Below are positions 20,727 through 29,863 of a stretch of 34,948 bases of DNA, piece by piece. The position numbers and the translations under genes were made by a program. The notes beneath the pieces were generated by a model. That model was given only the letters and a program-made list of their open reading frames with translations, did no database searches and was not told the origin of the DNA. This DNA comes from Vulcanimicrobiota bacterium (lineage in GTDB: Bacteria > Vulcanimicrobiota > Vulcanimicrobiia > Eremiobacterales > Eremiobacteraceae): the NCBI GenBank assembly GCA_014304875.1, contig JACRUD010000031.1, positions 1 to 34,948 on the forward strand. Reading direction: 5' to 3'. Position 1 is the first letter of the stretch. Each line of letters starts with the position of its first letter.

Positions 20727-21637
20727 CATTCCAGAGACACTTTCTCGACCTCGATGATGCGCAGACACCCGCCATCGAGAGTTTGATCGCACGTGCGCGC
20801 CAGTTCAAGAGCGGAGTGGCCCACGCGACCACCCGGCTGCGCGGCAAGCTCGTGCTCGGCATGTTCTTCGAAGCGAGCACTCGGACGGCCACATCGTTCG
20901 CGGCCGCCGCGTATCGCCTGGGAGCGACGTGGCATGATTTCGGCGCGGCGACGTCATCCATGAGCAAAGGTGAAACGCCGGCGGACACGATGCATACCGT
21001 TCGCGCCGTCGGCGCGGATGCTATCGTCGTGCGCCATTGGGAGAGCGGGTATCCGCATGCTCTGGCCCCCCACTTTCACGGCAGCATCCTCAACGCCGGC
21101 GACGGTTCTCACGCGCATCCGACGCAGGGCGTCTTGGACGCCATGACCCTCGTGGAAGAATTCGGGACGCTGGCGGGACGCCGGCTGATCATCTGTGGGG
21201 ATATCCGCCACAGTCGCGTCGCACGATCGAGCGCGCGCGCGGCGTGGCTACTTGGAGCGAAAGTGACGCTCTGTGCTCCGCCCCTGTTGCTTCCGCAGAC
21301 GTCGCCCGGCTGGGGTTTTTCCGAGCTGTCCACCGTCTTGGATGATTGCTTGCCGCAGGCGGATGCTCTCATGTTGCTACGCGTCCAGACCGAACGCGGG
21401 GACGGCACGGAGTTGCCTCCTTTTGCCGATCTCGTGGAAGGATACGGCCTGACGGAGGAGCGGCTCAAGCTCTTACCAGACCACTGCATCATCATGCACC
21501 CCGGACCCGTCAACCGTGACGTTGAAGTGGCTGCTTCTTTGATTCGCGTCCAACGAAGCAGGATCGACCGCCAAGTCGAAAACGGAGTATTCGTGCGCAT
21601 GGCGGTGTTGGAACGCGCGCTTCACCATGCCGCTTGA
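20723..21637 (+). CDS. pyrB: aspartate carbamoyltransferase catalytic chain
   Basis: This 304-aa enzyme condenses carbamoyl phosphate and aspartate in UMP synthesis. Seen: the phosphate loop S52-T53-R54-T55, K82 in 'SKGETPADT', H-P-T-Q in 'HAHPTQGVLDAM', GDIRHSRVARS and HPGPVNRDVE. The residue after STRT is Ala (A56), where most family members have Arg, and the usual SFE reads SFA. All residues that contact carbamoyl phosphate directly are still present, so activity is expected. The ATG overlaps the pyrR stop and the end overlaps pyrC. No pyrI regulatory chain is adjacent, so it is probably an unregulated trimer or works in complex with PyrC. Confidence 0.93.
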   Translation: MTFQRHFLDLDDAQTPAIESLIARARQFKSGVAHATTRLRGKLVLGMFFEASTRTATSFAAAAYRLGATWHDFGAATSSMSKGETPADTMHTVRAVGADAIVVRHWESGYPHALAPHFHGSILNAGDGSHAHPTQGVLDAMTLVEEFGTLAGRRLIICGDIRHSRVARSSARAAWLLGAKVTLCAPPLLLPQTSPGWGFSELSTVLDDCLPQADALMLLRVQTERGDGTELPPFADLVEGYGLTEERLKLLPDHCIIMHPGPVNRDVEVAASLIRVQRSRIDRQVENGVFVRMAVLERALHHAA

Positions 21638-22970
21638 CGGCGGAGGCACCAAGGTCGGTCGAAACGTCGACTTTGTGGGAGCGCGAGTTGTCGATCCCTC
21701 GCTGGCTCTCGACGGCATTCGGACCGTCGTGGTACGCAACGGCACGATCGCTGCGTTGCTCGACAGGGCGCCCGCCGCATCAGATACGAGCGCGCGTCGT
21801 ATCGACTGCGCGGGAATGGTGCTTTGCCCCGGCTTCATCGACCCGCACGTCCACCTGCGCGAGCCTGGGGATTCCCATAAAGAAACGCTGGCGACCGGTT
21901 TGACCGCAGCCGCCGCGGGCGGATTCACAGCCGTGGCCGCGATGCCGAACACCCGACCGCCGATCGATGACGGCCAGCGCGTGCGCCAGCTCCTTCGTGA
22001 TTCGGCCGCCGTAGCGGCCGTGCGTTGCTATCCCATCGGAGCGGTCACCGTCGCGCGAGAGGGGCGCGCGCTCGCGCCGCTTCGCAGCATGGCCGCGGCC
22101 GGGGCCGTCGCGTTCTCAGATGATGGGGCATGCACGACGTCTTTGAAGGTCCTTTTTCACGCCGCGCTGTTGGCTGCGGATCTGCCGATGCCGTTTCTTT
22201 CTCACTGCGAGGACCCCAGCTTCGCCGGCGCGGTGATCCATGAAGGCGAGACAAGCGATCGTTTGGGACTGCCGGGCTCGCCGTCTTTGTCCGAGGCTGC
22301 GATTGCGGCGCGCGATATCCTGGTCGCACAAACGACCGGAAAAGCGTGGCACCTCTGCCACGTCAGCGCGGAGACGACGATCGGCGTCCTGGAATGGGCT
22401 CGGGCTCAGGGAACGCGAGTGACGGCCGAGGTCACGCCGCATCACCTTCAATGCAATGACGAAATGCTTTCGAGCTTCGATGCGCGCTGTCGGGTGAACC
22501 CGCCGCTGCGGTCAGTCCAAGACGTCGCGGCCATGCGGGTGGCCGTAAGGCGCGGCACCATATCGATTTTCGCAAGCGACCATGCGCCGCATAGTGAAGA
22601 GGAGAAGGAGGCGCCGCTCTCCCACGCCAGTCCTGGCTTTAGCGGCTTGGAAGTCGCTGTGGCGGCGACCTTCGATGCACTCGATGGGCTGCCGCTCGCG
22701 ACGATGGTGGCCAATTACTCGACGAACGTGGCAGCATTGCTTGGCGTACCGGGCGGATCTTTGCAGGTCGGGTCGCCGGCGGACATGACGGCATTGTATC
22801 TAGACCGACCATGGACCGTCGACCCGACGCTCTTCGTATCGAAAGGTCGCGCCACGCCTTTTGCCGGGCGTCGCTTCAAAGTTCGCCCGGCCATGACGGT
22901 CGTTGGCGGCTGCGTCGTCTTCAATGCCGCTGCGCCAACCCAGGCGCTCCCCGCCCCGGCTGGTAGATGA
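21627..22970 (+). CDS. pyrC: dihydroorotase
   Basis: The 447-aa amidohydrolase closes carbamoyl-aspartate to dihydroorotate. Metal and active-site motifs are complete for the class I type: H74-V-H76 in DPHVHLREPG, bridging Asp in 'FSDDGACT', 'SHCED', 'CHVS', and 'ASDHAPH'. The length is usual. ATG 21627 lies 11 nt inside pyrB, consistent with coupling; a later start would remove little of the fold. It ends in an ATGA overlap with carA. Class I dihydroorotases often form a complex with ATCase, and the paired genes fit that. Confidence 0.92.
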   Translation: MPLDGGGTKVGRNVDFVGARVVDPSLALDGIRTVVVRNGTIAALLDRAPAASDTSARRIDCAGMVLCPGFIDPHVHLREPGDSHKETLATGLTAAAAGGFTAVAAMPNTRPPIDDGQRVRQLLRDSAAVAAVRCYPIGAVTVAREGRALAPLRSMAAAGAVAFSDDGACTTSLKVLFHAALLAADLPMPFLSHCEDPSFAGAVIHEGETSDRLGLPGSPSLSEAAIAARDILVAQTTGKAWHLCHVSAETTIGVLEWARAQGTRVTAEVTPHHLQCNDEMLSSFDARCRVNPPLRSVQDVAAMRVAVRRGTISIFASDHAPHSEEEKEAPLSHASPGFSGLEVAVAATFDALDGLPLATMVANYSTNVAALLGVPGGSLQVGSPADMTALYLDRPWTVDPTLFVSKGRATPFAGRRFKVRPAMTVVGGCVVFNAAAPTQALPAPAGR

Positions 22971-24058
22971 CGGCGCTTCGCGCGGGGATATTCCTGGCAG
23001 ACGGGTCATCTTTTGAGGGCGTCGGAATCGGACCGCTAGGCATCTCGCTGGGAGAAGCGGTGTTCTTTACGGGCATGACCGGGTACGAAGAGGCGCTGAC
23101 GGACCCATCCTACGAGGGTCAATTGCTCGTTTTTACATACCCGCTCATCGGCAACTACGGCGTTGATGCATCCGTCCGCCAGCACCGCAGCATTTGCGCG
23201 GCGGGCGCAGTGTGCAAGCGCTTCAGCCGCCATCCTAGCCATTATCGCAGCAGCGGCAGCCTGCCGGACTGGCTGGGGAAAAGCGGCGTCCGGTCGATCG
23301 AAGAGGTCGACACGCGGGCGATCGTCACTCGGCTGCGGGAGGCGGGAACGATGCACGCCGCCTTGGCGGTCGGGGACGAAAGTATTGCACAGGCGCCTTT
23401 TGCGTTGCGCGCATCCGCGCAGCTGGCTGAAGATACTCCCGCTTTGGTGCGCGCCGTCAGCCGCCGCTCGAGGTTGGATTTGGGCGCCGGCCCCCCGCGC
23501 GTTGCGCTGCTGGACTGCGGCGCAAAAGCTGGTATATCGGATCGCCTGTCAGCCGCCGGAGCGGAAGTCGTGGAAGTGCCATTCGACACGGGCCCGAAGG
23601 AACTGCTCGGCCTCGGCGCCGACGGGTTCGTGGTCAGCAACGGACCAGGTAATCCCGCGGACTTGGGCTTGGTCATTGAGACGTTACGGGAAGTTATCGC
23701 GCTGGGAACGCTTCCGACATTCGGGGTGTGCTTGGGTCACCAACTGATCGCGCTCGCATTGGGCGCCAAGACGTACAAATTAAAATACGGCCACCGCGGC
23801 GCCAATCAACCGGTGCGCATCTGCTGGTCCGGCGGCGTCATGATCACCGCGCATAATCACGGCTACGCTGTGGATGCGGCGTCTCTTCCCGACGGGGTCG
23901 AGGAGACGATGGTCAATCTCAACGATGGCACCAATGAAGGACTTCGCCACCGGACTTTGCCCGTATCCTCCGTGCAGTTCCACCCCGAAGCCGCGCCCGG
24001 ACCGGGCGACGCAGGGTATTTGATCGACGACTTCGTGCGATCGCTTGCGTCGCGGTGA
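22967..24058 (+). CDS. carA: carbamoyl-phosphate synthase small (glutaminase) subunit
   Basis: The 363-aa subunit has the N-terminal CarA domain (FLADGSSFEGVGIG..., 'GMTGYEEALTDPSYEGQLL', 'YPLIGNYGV', GVRSIEEVDTRAIVTRLRE) and a class I glutamine amidotransferase domain with nucleophile C255 (FGVCLGHQ) and the H339/E341 pair (FHPEAAPGPGD). It supplies ammonia to CarB for carbamoyl phosphate. It starts in an ATGA overlap with pyrC. carB, which normally follows, is not in the window: the next gene is unrelated. carB must be elsewhere in the genome. Confidence 0.93.
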   Translation: MTALRAGIFLADGSSFEGVGIGPLGISLGEAVFFTGMTGYEEALTDPSYEGQLLVFTYPLIGNYGVDASVRQHRSICAAGAVCKRFSRHPSHYRSSGSLPDWLGKSGVRSIEEVDTRAIVTRLREAGTMHAALAVGDESIAQAPFALRASAQLAEDTPALVRAVSRRSRLDLGAGPPRVALLDCGAKAGISDRLSAAGAEVVEVPFDTGPKELLGLGADGFVVSNGPGNPADLGLVIETLREVIALGTLPTFGVCLGHQLIALALGAKTYKLKYGHRGANQPVRICWSGGVMITAHNHGYAVDAASLPDGVEETMVNLNDGTNEGLRHRTLPVSSVQFHPEAAPGPGDAGYLIDDFVRSLASR

Positions 24059-24126
24059 TGTGCGCCACGGTGTCGTGGTTGCTCCGCGCGCAGGCCGTAA
24101 TGCTGCCAGCGGCGAAGTACGTAGGT

Positions 24127-24522
24127 ATGGCCCGACGACCTACTCAACCTGTCGACGAAAGACGTCGCCGCCGCCGCCAGCGGGATCAAGCCGCATCGCG
24201 CATGCACGCGGCATTTCCCGAAGTGCGCGAGATTTTTTTCGATATCGCGTTGGCAGCGGACGAGTCATTCAGCGACGGAGTCGTGAACAGCCAATACGTC
24301 CGCGGCCCGCAATTCTCGGCCGACTTCTCTTTCGATTGTTGCAATAAGGAATGCGTCGAGGGCGGGCACGATATCACGGATGAGGTGGCGGACGCGATCC
24401 GCCACAAGAGGCCGACGGTGTCGGGCGAGCGCGTCTGCGAAGGCTGGCAGAACGAAGAGCGGGTCGGATCGACCCGCTGTCATTGTCTCCTGCGATATAC
24501 CGCCCGCATCGCCTATAACTGA
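24127..24522 (+). CDS. Cys-rich hypothetical protein following carA
   Basis: I prefer ATG 24127 (131 aa); the frame is open back to 24055-24058, directly on the carA stop, and the upstream start would add 23-24 residues with poor bias. The N-terminus is very Arg-rich (RRRRRRQR). The rest reads HAAFPEVREIFFDIALAADE, 'CCNKECVEGGHDITDEV', then 'GERVCEGWQNEERVGSTRCH' and CLLRYTARIAY. The CC..C..GG(H/F)D(I/L)T..(I/V) block followed by C.GWQ, RC.C and LRY is a conserved-looking pattern that I recall from uncharacterised bacterial proteins; metal binding is likely. Its role beside pyrimidine genes is unknown. Confidence 0.55.
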   Translation: MARRPTQPVDERRRRRRQRDQAASRMHAAFPEVREIFFDIALAADESFSDGVVNSQYVRGPQFSADFSFDCCNKECVEGGHDITDEVADAIRHKRPTVSGERVCEGWQNEERVGSTRCHCLLRYTARIAYN

Positions 24523-24527
24523 AGCGC

Positions 24528-24731
24528 TTAATCCAAGACAAAAGAGAGCTTTGCGTCGACGCGATACTGCGTGATTTTGTCGCCCTCTACTTTTGCTTCG
24601 AAGTTCTTGATGTAGATCGACTTGATGTTGTGGACGCTCTTGGCGGCTTTCCCGACTGCTTGAGCGGCTGCATCTTCCCAACTTTGATTGGATTCGGCCA
24701 TTACTTCGATGACCTTAACGACTTCCGACAT
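24528..24731 (-). CDS. dodecin, flavin-binding protein
   Basis: The 67-aa product (MSEVVKVIEVMAESNQSWED, AAAQAVGKAAKSVHNIKSIY, IKNFEAKVEGDKITQYRVDA, KLSFVLD) is a full-length dodecin: first beta strand, helix with the flavin-stacking Trp in SWEDAA, then two strands with the Gln of TQYRV near the flavin site. Dodecins form dodecamers that store or buffer riboflavin/FMN. ATG 24731 has AAGG about 9 nt upstream. It converges with the gene at 24127-24522 and follows the small acidic gene on the same strand by 83 bp. Confidence 0.9.
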   Translation of the reverse strand: MSEVVKVIEVMAESNQSWEDAAAQAVGKAAKSVHNIKSIYIKNFEAKVEGDKITQYRVDAKLSFVLD

Positions 24732-24814
24732 AGCGATCTGCCTTTCGTCAAGCTGTGTGGGGAAAAGGCCGCCAAGGCGGCGGTGAGGGTCCCAGGTGCG
24801 GCACCAGAGCCGCC

Positions 24815-25009
24815 TCAACCTCCTCCGATTTCGTCTTCGATGCTTGGATTGTCTGCGCTCTCCTCGCCCGGCTCGTTTGGATAGTAGCCCTCAGCCGTGG
24901 GAGCATCCCCCTCGGTGATGTGGAAGCCCTCGGGCACGTGCTGCTGGCCCGGATGCATGGGATGCGGCTCGTCCTCGGGGGTCATTTTCGGGTCGACCCG
25001 TTCACTCAT
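24815..25009 (-). CDS. small acidic hypothetical protein
   Basis: From ATG 25009 the product is 64 aa, rich in Glu, Asp, Pro and His (MSERVDPKMTPEDEPHPMHP, GQQHVPEGFHITEGDAPTAE, then GYYPNEPGEESADNPSIEDE) with no hydrophobic core, so it is likely disordered. It lies upstream of dodecin on the same strand and may share its mRNA. A longer frame to 25084 adds a basic N-terminus of different character. Function unknown. Confidence 0.5.
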   Translation of the reverse strand: MSERVDPKMTPEDEPHPMHPGQQHVPEGFHITEGDAPTAEGYYPNEPGEESADNPSIEDEIGGG

Positions 25010-25161
25010 GTCGCAGTGACTCGCTTTCTTCAAAACGCTGCGCGCGCGTACGTCGACGGCGCGCATCTTTCGTACCCATCTCACGGGATGTTACGCGCGG
25101 CCGGGCGCCCGCTCGCTGTTCCCAGCGGGAATCTCTCCCGGCGCTCAGGTACGCAACCGGC

Positions 25162-26979
25162 ATGCTTAGCGGCTCGACCCCGATGCACATGATGTGGTCG
25201 CGCACGTTCGATCCTGACAAACCGCCCCATCCGGGTCGGGTGGACTGGCGTCGTATTCTCCGGTATTTCGCCCCCTATTGGAGGCAAGAGGCGCTGGTGC
25301 TCACGTGCATCGTGGTCACGGCGGCTTTGGGGCAGCTTCCGCCGCTGTTCGCGAAATGGATCATCGACCGTGCGATCCGTTTTCACGACCAGCACGCGCT
25401 CTTGCTCGACGTCGGCGGCATGATGGGTTCCGCCCTCATCGGCGCGGCGATAGGCGCCTGGCAAGGCTACCTCAACGCGTACGTCGGCGAGGGCATCATG
25501 CGCGACATGCGTGACGCGCTCGTCCAGCATCTGCACCGTATGCCGCTGTCTTTTTTCACCGCCACCAGGACCGGCGAAATAATGAATCGCGTCTCAAGCG
25601 ACGTAGATGCAATCGACAATGTGGTCACCGGCACGCTGATCACGATCGTGACCAACATCGCCATCATCTTCACGACGCTCATCGCGATCTTTATCTTAGA
25701 CTGGCGCTTGGCCGCTCTATCGCTGCTGGTGATCCCTTTCATGATCCTTCCACTCGCTCCGGTGGGGCGGACCATGTACAAAGTGCGCAAGAGCACCCGC
25801 GAGCAACGAGATCGCATTGAAAGCCTGATCCAAGAGACGTTGTCGCTGTCCGGCATTACTTTGATCAAGTCGTTCGTGCGCGAGCGGCAAGAAGCAAAGC
25901 GCTTTCACGTGGCCGGCACGGAGCTGATGGATCTCGAAGTGCGCCTGGCCCTTGTCGGCCGATGGTTCATCGCCATCGTCGGAGCGCTGGTGATCGTAGG
26001 TCCGGCCATCGTGTGGTTCGGCGGCGGCGTGCTGGCGATCCGAAGCGGTCTCGAGGTGGGGACCATCGTGGCGTTTGTCGCCTACCTCGGCCGTCTGTAC
26101 GGCCCTGCATCGGCCCTGGTGGGCGTTCAAGTTCAGCTCGTTAGCGCGCTGGCCGTCTTCGAGCGCATTTTCGCATATCTCGACATGGCTCCAGAGGAAC
26201 CGGTGCTCGCCTCGGCCATCGACTTGGGAACGGCGCGCGGCGATATACTGTTCGAGCGCGTCCGATTCTCGTATGTGCCCGGGCGAGTGGCCCTTGATGC
26301 CGTATCGTTTCAAGCCAAGCCCGGGCAGCTGGTCGCATTCGTGGGCCCCAGCGGCGCCGGCAAGACGACGATCATGGCGCTGCTGCCGCGATTTTACGAT
26401 CCCCAGGAGGGCCGCATTCTCGTCGACGGCCATGACGTCCGGGACCTGCGGCTCGAATCGCTGCGCCGCAATATCGGCATAGTGACCCAGGAGACGTATC
26501 TTTTTCACGCATCCATCGCCGAGAATCTGCGCTACGGGCGCCCAGACGCGTCCGATGCCGAGTTGGTCCAAGCGGCCCGCAACGCGAATATCTACGACCT
26601 GATCGCGAGCCTGCCGGATGGTTTTGAAACGACGGTCGGCGAGCGGGGCCACAAATTATCGGGCGGGGAACGGCAAAGAATAGCGATCGCGCGCGTTTTG
26701 CTCAAAGACCCGCGCATACTGATATTGGACGAAGCGACGAGTTCGCTCGACTCGACGTCCGAGACCTTGATCCGAGATGCGCTCGTTCCTTTGATGCTGG
26801 GCAGGACGAGCCTCGTCGTGGCTCACCGGCTGTCGACCGTTCTGCGAGCGGATATTATTTTCGTCATCGACGCCGGCAGGATCGTCGAGTCGGGACGCCA
26901 CGCGGACTTGCTGATGCACGGAGGCCTATACGCGTCGCTGTATCGGGCGCAATTCCAAGCGACCGACGTCGTCGCGTAA
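25162..26979 (+). CDS. ABC transporter, fused membrane and ATPase (exporter type)
   Basis: The 605-aa half-transporter has a six-helix type I exporter domain (residues ~30-330, with the coupling-helix region 'RTGEIMNRVSSDVDAIDNVV') and a nucleotide-binding domain (~360-600). The latter has Walker A GPSGAGKTT, Q-loop 'IVTQETYLF', signature LSGGERQR, Walker B ILILDEATSSLD with catalytic Glu, and the H-loop AHRLS. It should work as a homodimer that exports a lipid, drug or peptide; the substrate is not readable from sequence. Start among ATG 25162, 25186 or neighbours is uncertain. No partner gene is adjacent. Confidence 0.9.
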   Translation: MLSGSTPMHMMWSRTFDPDKPPHPGRVDWRRILRYFAPYWRQEALVLTCIVVTAALGQLPPLFAKWIIDRAIRFHDQHALLLDVGGMMGSALIGAAIGAWQGYLNAYVGEGIMRDMRDALVQHLHRMPLSFFTATRTGEIMNRVSSDVDAIDNVVTGTLITIVTNIAIIFTTLIAIFILDWRLAALSLLVIPFMILPLAPVGRTMYKVRKSTREQRDRIESLIQETLSLSGITLIKSFVRERQEAKRFHVAGTELMDLEVRLALVGRWFIAIVGALVIVGPAIVWFGGGVLAIRSGLEVGTIVAFVAYLGRLYGPASALVGVQVQLVSALAVFERIFAYLDMAPEEPVLASAIDLGTARGDILFERVRFSYVPGRVALDAVSFQAKPGQLVAFVGPSGAGKTTIMALLPRFYDPQEGRILVDGHDVRDLRLESLRRNIGIVTQETYLFHASIAENLRYGRPDASDAELVQAARNANIYDLIASLPDGFETTVGERGHKLSGGERQRIAIARVLLKDPRILILDEATSSLDSTSETLIRDALVPLMLGRTSLVVAHRLSTVLRADIIFVIDAGRIVESGRHADLLMHGGLYASLYRAQFQATDVVA

Positions 26980-27149
26980 ATGCAGAGCGACTTCTGCCGC
27001 ATGAGGGCCGACCCACGGGAATGGGAAGGCCGAGCCGGCATGTAATCAGCGGCTAAACTCAATCCAAGACACCTAACTGCGTGATCGTAGCGACCGAGGC
27101 ATCTCGGTGACCGGTCTACGGCGCGCGGTGCGGTCGAGCAGAGGCGACG

Positions 27150-28856
27150 ATGATACTTGATCACGACGTCTTAGTGATGGGGGCGGGACTCGCCGGGATG
27201 CGCGCTGCGCTTGAAGCCGCTCGTCACGGCGCTAGCGTGGGCATCGTCTCCAAGGTCCATCCGATCCGCAGTCATTCCAACGCCGCCCAAGGCGGCATCA
27301 ACGCCGCCATCGGCGAGGGCGATTCCTGGCAAACGCACGCCTTCGATACCATAAAGGGCAGCGATTACCTCGCCGACCAGGACGCCGTCGAAGTGATGTG
27401 CAGCGAGGCGCCCTCCGACATCATCGAGCTCGAGCACATGGGCGTCATTTTCTTTCGCGACGATGCCGGCAAACTCGGAACGCGCGCCTTCGGCGGAGCG
27501 TCCAAGGCGCGCACGTACTTCGTGGGCGACATCACCGGTCAGGCGTTGCTCAACACCCTTTACGATCAAATCCTCAAAGCCGGCGTCAAGGTCTACGAAG
27601 AGTGGTTTACGACGTCATTGTATGTGGTCGACGGAGCCTGTCGGGGGATGACGGCCATCGACATGCTGACCGGCGAACTGCACCTCTTGCGGGCCAAAGC
27701 CTTGATCGTCGCCGCCGGCGGCTGCGGACGCGTGTACGAGCCGAGCACGAACGCGCTGATCTGCACGGGCGACGGCATTGCGCTGGCATACCGAGCCGGA
27801 GCTCCGCTCATGGACATGGAGATGGTCCAGTATCATCCGACGACGCTGAAGGGCAGCGGTTTCCTCATGACGGAGGCGGCCCGCGGCGAGGGCGCGTACC
27901 TGCTGAACTCCGAAGGCGACCGCTTTATGAAGAAATACGCGCCCAACATGATGGAGCTCGCGTCGCGCGACGTCGTTTCCCGCTCGGAGTCCGTGGAGAT
28001 CGCGGAGGGACGAGGGACGGACGGCTGCGTCTTCTTGGATGTGCGGCACCTGGGCCGCGACGCGATCATGCACAAACTTCCGCAGATTCATGAAATCGCG
28101 CTTGACTTCATCGGCATCGACATGGTGACACAGCCCGTCCCGGTTCGGCCGGGTATGCACTACATCATGGGCGGCATCAAGACCGACGTGAACGGCGCCT
28201 CGCCGCTGCCGGGCTTGTATGCTGCCGGCGAGTGCGCGTGCGTCAGCGTGCACGGCGGCAACCGCCTGGGGGCGAACTCGCTGCTGGATACGCTTGTGTT
28301 CGGCCGGCGCTCTGGAGCGCACGCGGCGGACTGGACGCGGGCGGCAGCAGCCGCTTCCGGGCCCGCTCAGGCCCGTGAGACGGCCGACGAGGCGTTTTTG
28401 ACCGCCGAACAGCAACGGGTGCAGGCGCTTTTGGACCGGCCCTATACCGGGCAAACCCACGCGCGCCTGCGTCTAGAGCTCGGGACGATGATGGACGAGA
28501 AGGTCGGCGTCTATCGGGACGAAGCCGGTTTGGCGTCCGCACTCGAGAAGCTTCACGAACTGCGCCGGCTCTACGAATCCGTCAGCGTCGGAGACAAAGG
28601 TAGGCTGTTCAATCAAGCGCTGACGTTTGCGCTCGAGCTCGGATATCTGATCGATTGCGCGGAGACGATCGTGCACAGCGCGTTGACGCGTAAGGAAAGC
28701 CGTGGCGCACAATCGCGCACCGATTTCCCAGCCCGCAACGATACCGAGTGGCTCAAGCATGTGGTCGTCAGCCGCAACGGCGCCGCGCCGAAACCGACCA
28801 TCGGCTTCTCCCCGGTCACCATTACGCAATGGGCACCTCAGGAGCGAAAGTACTGA
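27150..28856 (+). CDS. sdhA: succinate dehydrogenase/fumarate reductase flavoprotein subunit
   Basis: This 568-aa subunit has the FAD Rossmann motif (VLVMGAGLAGMRAALEA), the SHSNAAQGGINAA segment carrying the His that covalently holds FAD, 'MEMVQYHPTTL', the catalytic region 'MTEAARGEGAYLLN', and GGNRLGANSLLD near the C-terminal FAD site. It oxidises succinate to fumarate. It begins the sdhA-sdhB-sdhE operon (2 nt to sdhB). AGAGGCG lies just upstream of ATG 27150. With no cytochrome b anchor genes next to it, the complex is of the non-classical type. Confidence 0.93.
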   Translation: MILDHDVLVMGAGLAGMRAALEAARHGASVGIVSKVHPIRSHSNAAQGGINAAIGEGDSWQTHAFDTIKGSDYLADQDAVEVMCSEAPSDIIELEHMGVIFFRDDAGKLGTRAFGGASKARTYFVGDITGQALLNTLYDQILKAGVKVYEEWFTTSLYVVDGACRGMTAIDMLTGELHLLRAKALIVAAGGCGRVYEPSTNALICTGDGIALAYRAGAPLMDMEMVQYHPTTLKGSGFLMTEAARGEGAYLLNSEGDRFMKKYAPNMMELASRDVVSRSESVEIAEGRGTDGCVFLDVRHLGRDAIMHKLPQIHEIALDFIGIDMVTQPVPVRPGMHYIMGGIKTDVNGASPLPGLYAAGECACVSVHGGNRLGANSLLDTLVFGRRSGAHAADWTRAAAAASGPAQARETADEAFLTAEQQRVQALLDRPYTGQTHARLRLELGTMMDEKVGVYRDEAGLASALEKLHELRRLYESVSVGDKGRLFNQALTFALELGYLIDCAETIVHSALTRKESRGAQSRTDFPARNDTEWLKHVVVSRNGAAPKPTIGFSPVTITQWAPQERKY

Positions 28857-28858
28857 CG

Positions 28859-29863
28859 ATGGAGTGGACCATAAGAGTCGGACGCTACAACCCGGAAGCG
28901 CAGAACATGGCGGGCGACGTCGGGCCGCCCTACCCGCCGCCGTACGAGGCCGCGCCGACCAAGGTCTATCAGACCTTTACGGTCGATCTGCCGGAACATG
29001 CAGTCGTGCTGGATGCCCTGATCGATATCCGGGAGTATCAGGATGAGACGCTGGTCGTTCGCTGCGCGTGCCGTAGTGCGATCTGCGGGTCGTGCGCTAT
29101 GTGGATCAACGGCCACGCGAATCTCGCGTGCAAAAGCAAGCTCAAGGATTTCACAAAGGACGGAGTGACCACCGTCGAGTCGCCGCCTTCTATGCCCGTC
29201 ATCCGCGACCTCGTATGCGACATGAACCCGTTTTGGGAGAAAATGCGCAAAGTTTCGCCTTGGCTCGAAAACAAACAACCGGTGCCGCAGGGCGAGGAGT
29301 ACCGCGTTCCCAACGCGTCGATGGAGAACCTCATTCAGGAGGTGGCGTGCATCGCCTGCGGCGCGTGCTTGATGGACTGCGAATCGTTTGCGATCAACCC
29401 TGACTTCACCGGGCCGGCCGCACTGGCGCGGGCCTACCGCTATGCCGACGACCCTCGCGATGCCCGGAGCAAGGAGCGGCTCGAGGAGTACAGCGGGCCT
29501 GACGGCATTTGGGATTGCACGCATTGCTTCGAATGCGTGCAGCGTTGCCCAAAGGGCGTGGCTCCGCTCGACCAGATACTGAAATTACGGCACATGGCCG
29601 TGGACGCCGGTTTTACGAACAATCCGGGCACTCGCCACGCCGACGCATTCGCCGAATCCGTGCGGGGCAGCGGTCGGCTCAACGAGCTGACGCTGCTGCC
29701 CAAGTCGCTCGGCCTTTTCAACATCGCGGCGCAACTGAAGACGCTTCCGAGCGCCTTCAACATGCTGCGCGCGGGTAAGTTGCCGCCGATCATCCATCAC
29801 AAGATCCCGGGCCTCGAGCGGATCAAGAATATCTTCAAACGTGTGGGAGGACGGTTCCAGTGA
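28859..29863 (+). CDS. sdhB: succinate dehydrogenase iron-sulfur subunit, non-classical
   Basis: The 334-aa protein has an N-terminal [2Fe-2S] ferredoxin domain (C71, C76, C79, C91), a [4Fe-4S] site C164-IAC167-GAC170-LMDC174, and a third motif C220-THC223-FEC226-VQRC230-P. In classical SdhB the third motif lacks one Cys and binds [3Fe-4S]; here all four are present, so a [4Fe-4S] cluster is expected. A C-terminal extension of ~90 residues goes beyond the usual ~240. These features accompany SdhE-type complexes. It is 2 nt after sdhA and overlaps sdhE (GTGA). Confidence 0.9.
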   Translation: MEWTIRVGRYNPEAQNMAGDVGPPYPPPYEAAPTKVYQTFTVDLPEHAVVLDALIDIREYQDETLVVRCACRSAICGSCAMWINGHANLACKSKLKDFTKDGVTTVESPPSMPVIRDLVCDMNPFWEKMRKVSPWLENKQPVPQGEEYRVPNASMENLIQEVACIACGACLMDCESFAINPDFTGPAALARAYRYADDPRDARSKERLEEYSGPDGIWDCTHCFECVQRCPKGVAPLDQILKLRHMAVDAGFTNNPGTRHADAFAESVRGSGRLNELTLLPKSLGLFNIAAQLKTLPSAFNMLRAGKLPPIIHHKIPGLERIKNIFKRVGGRFQ

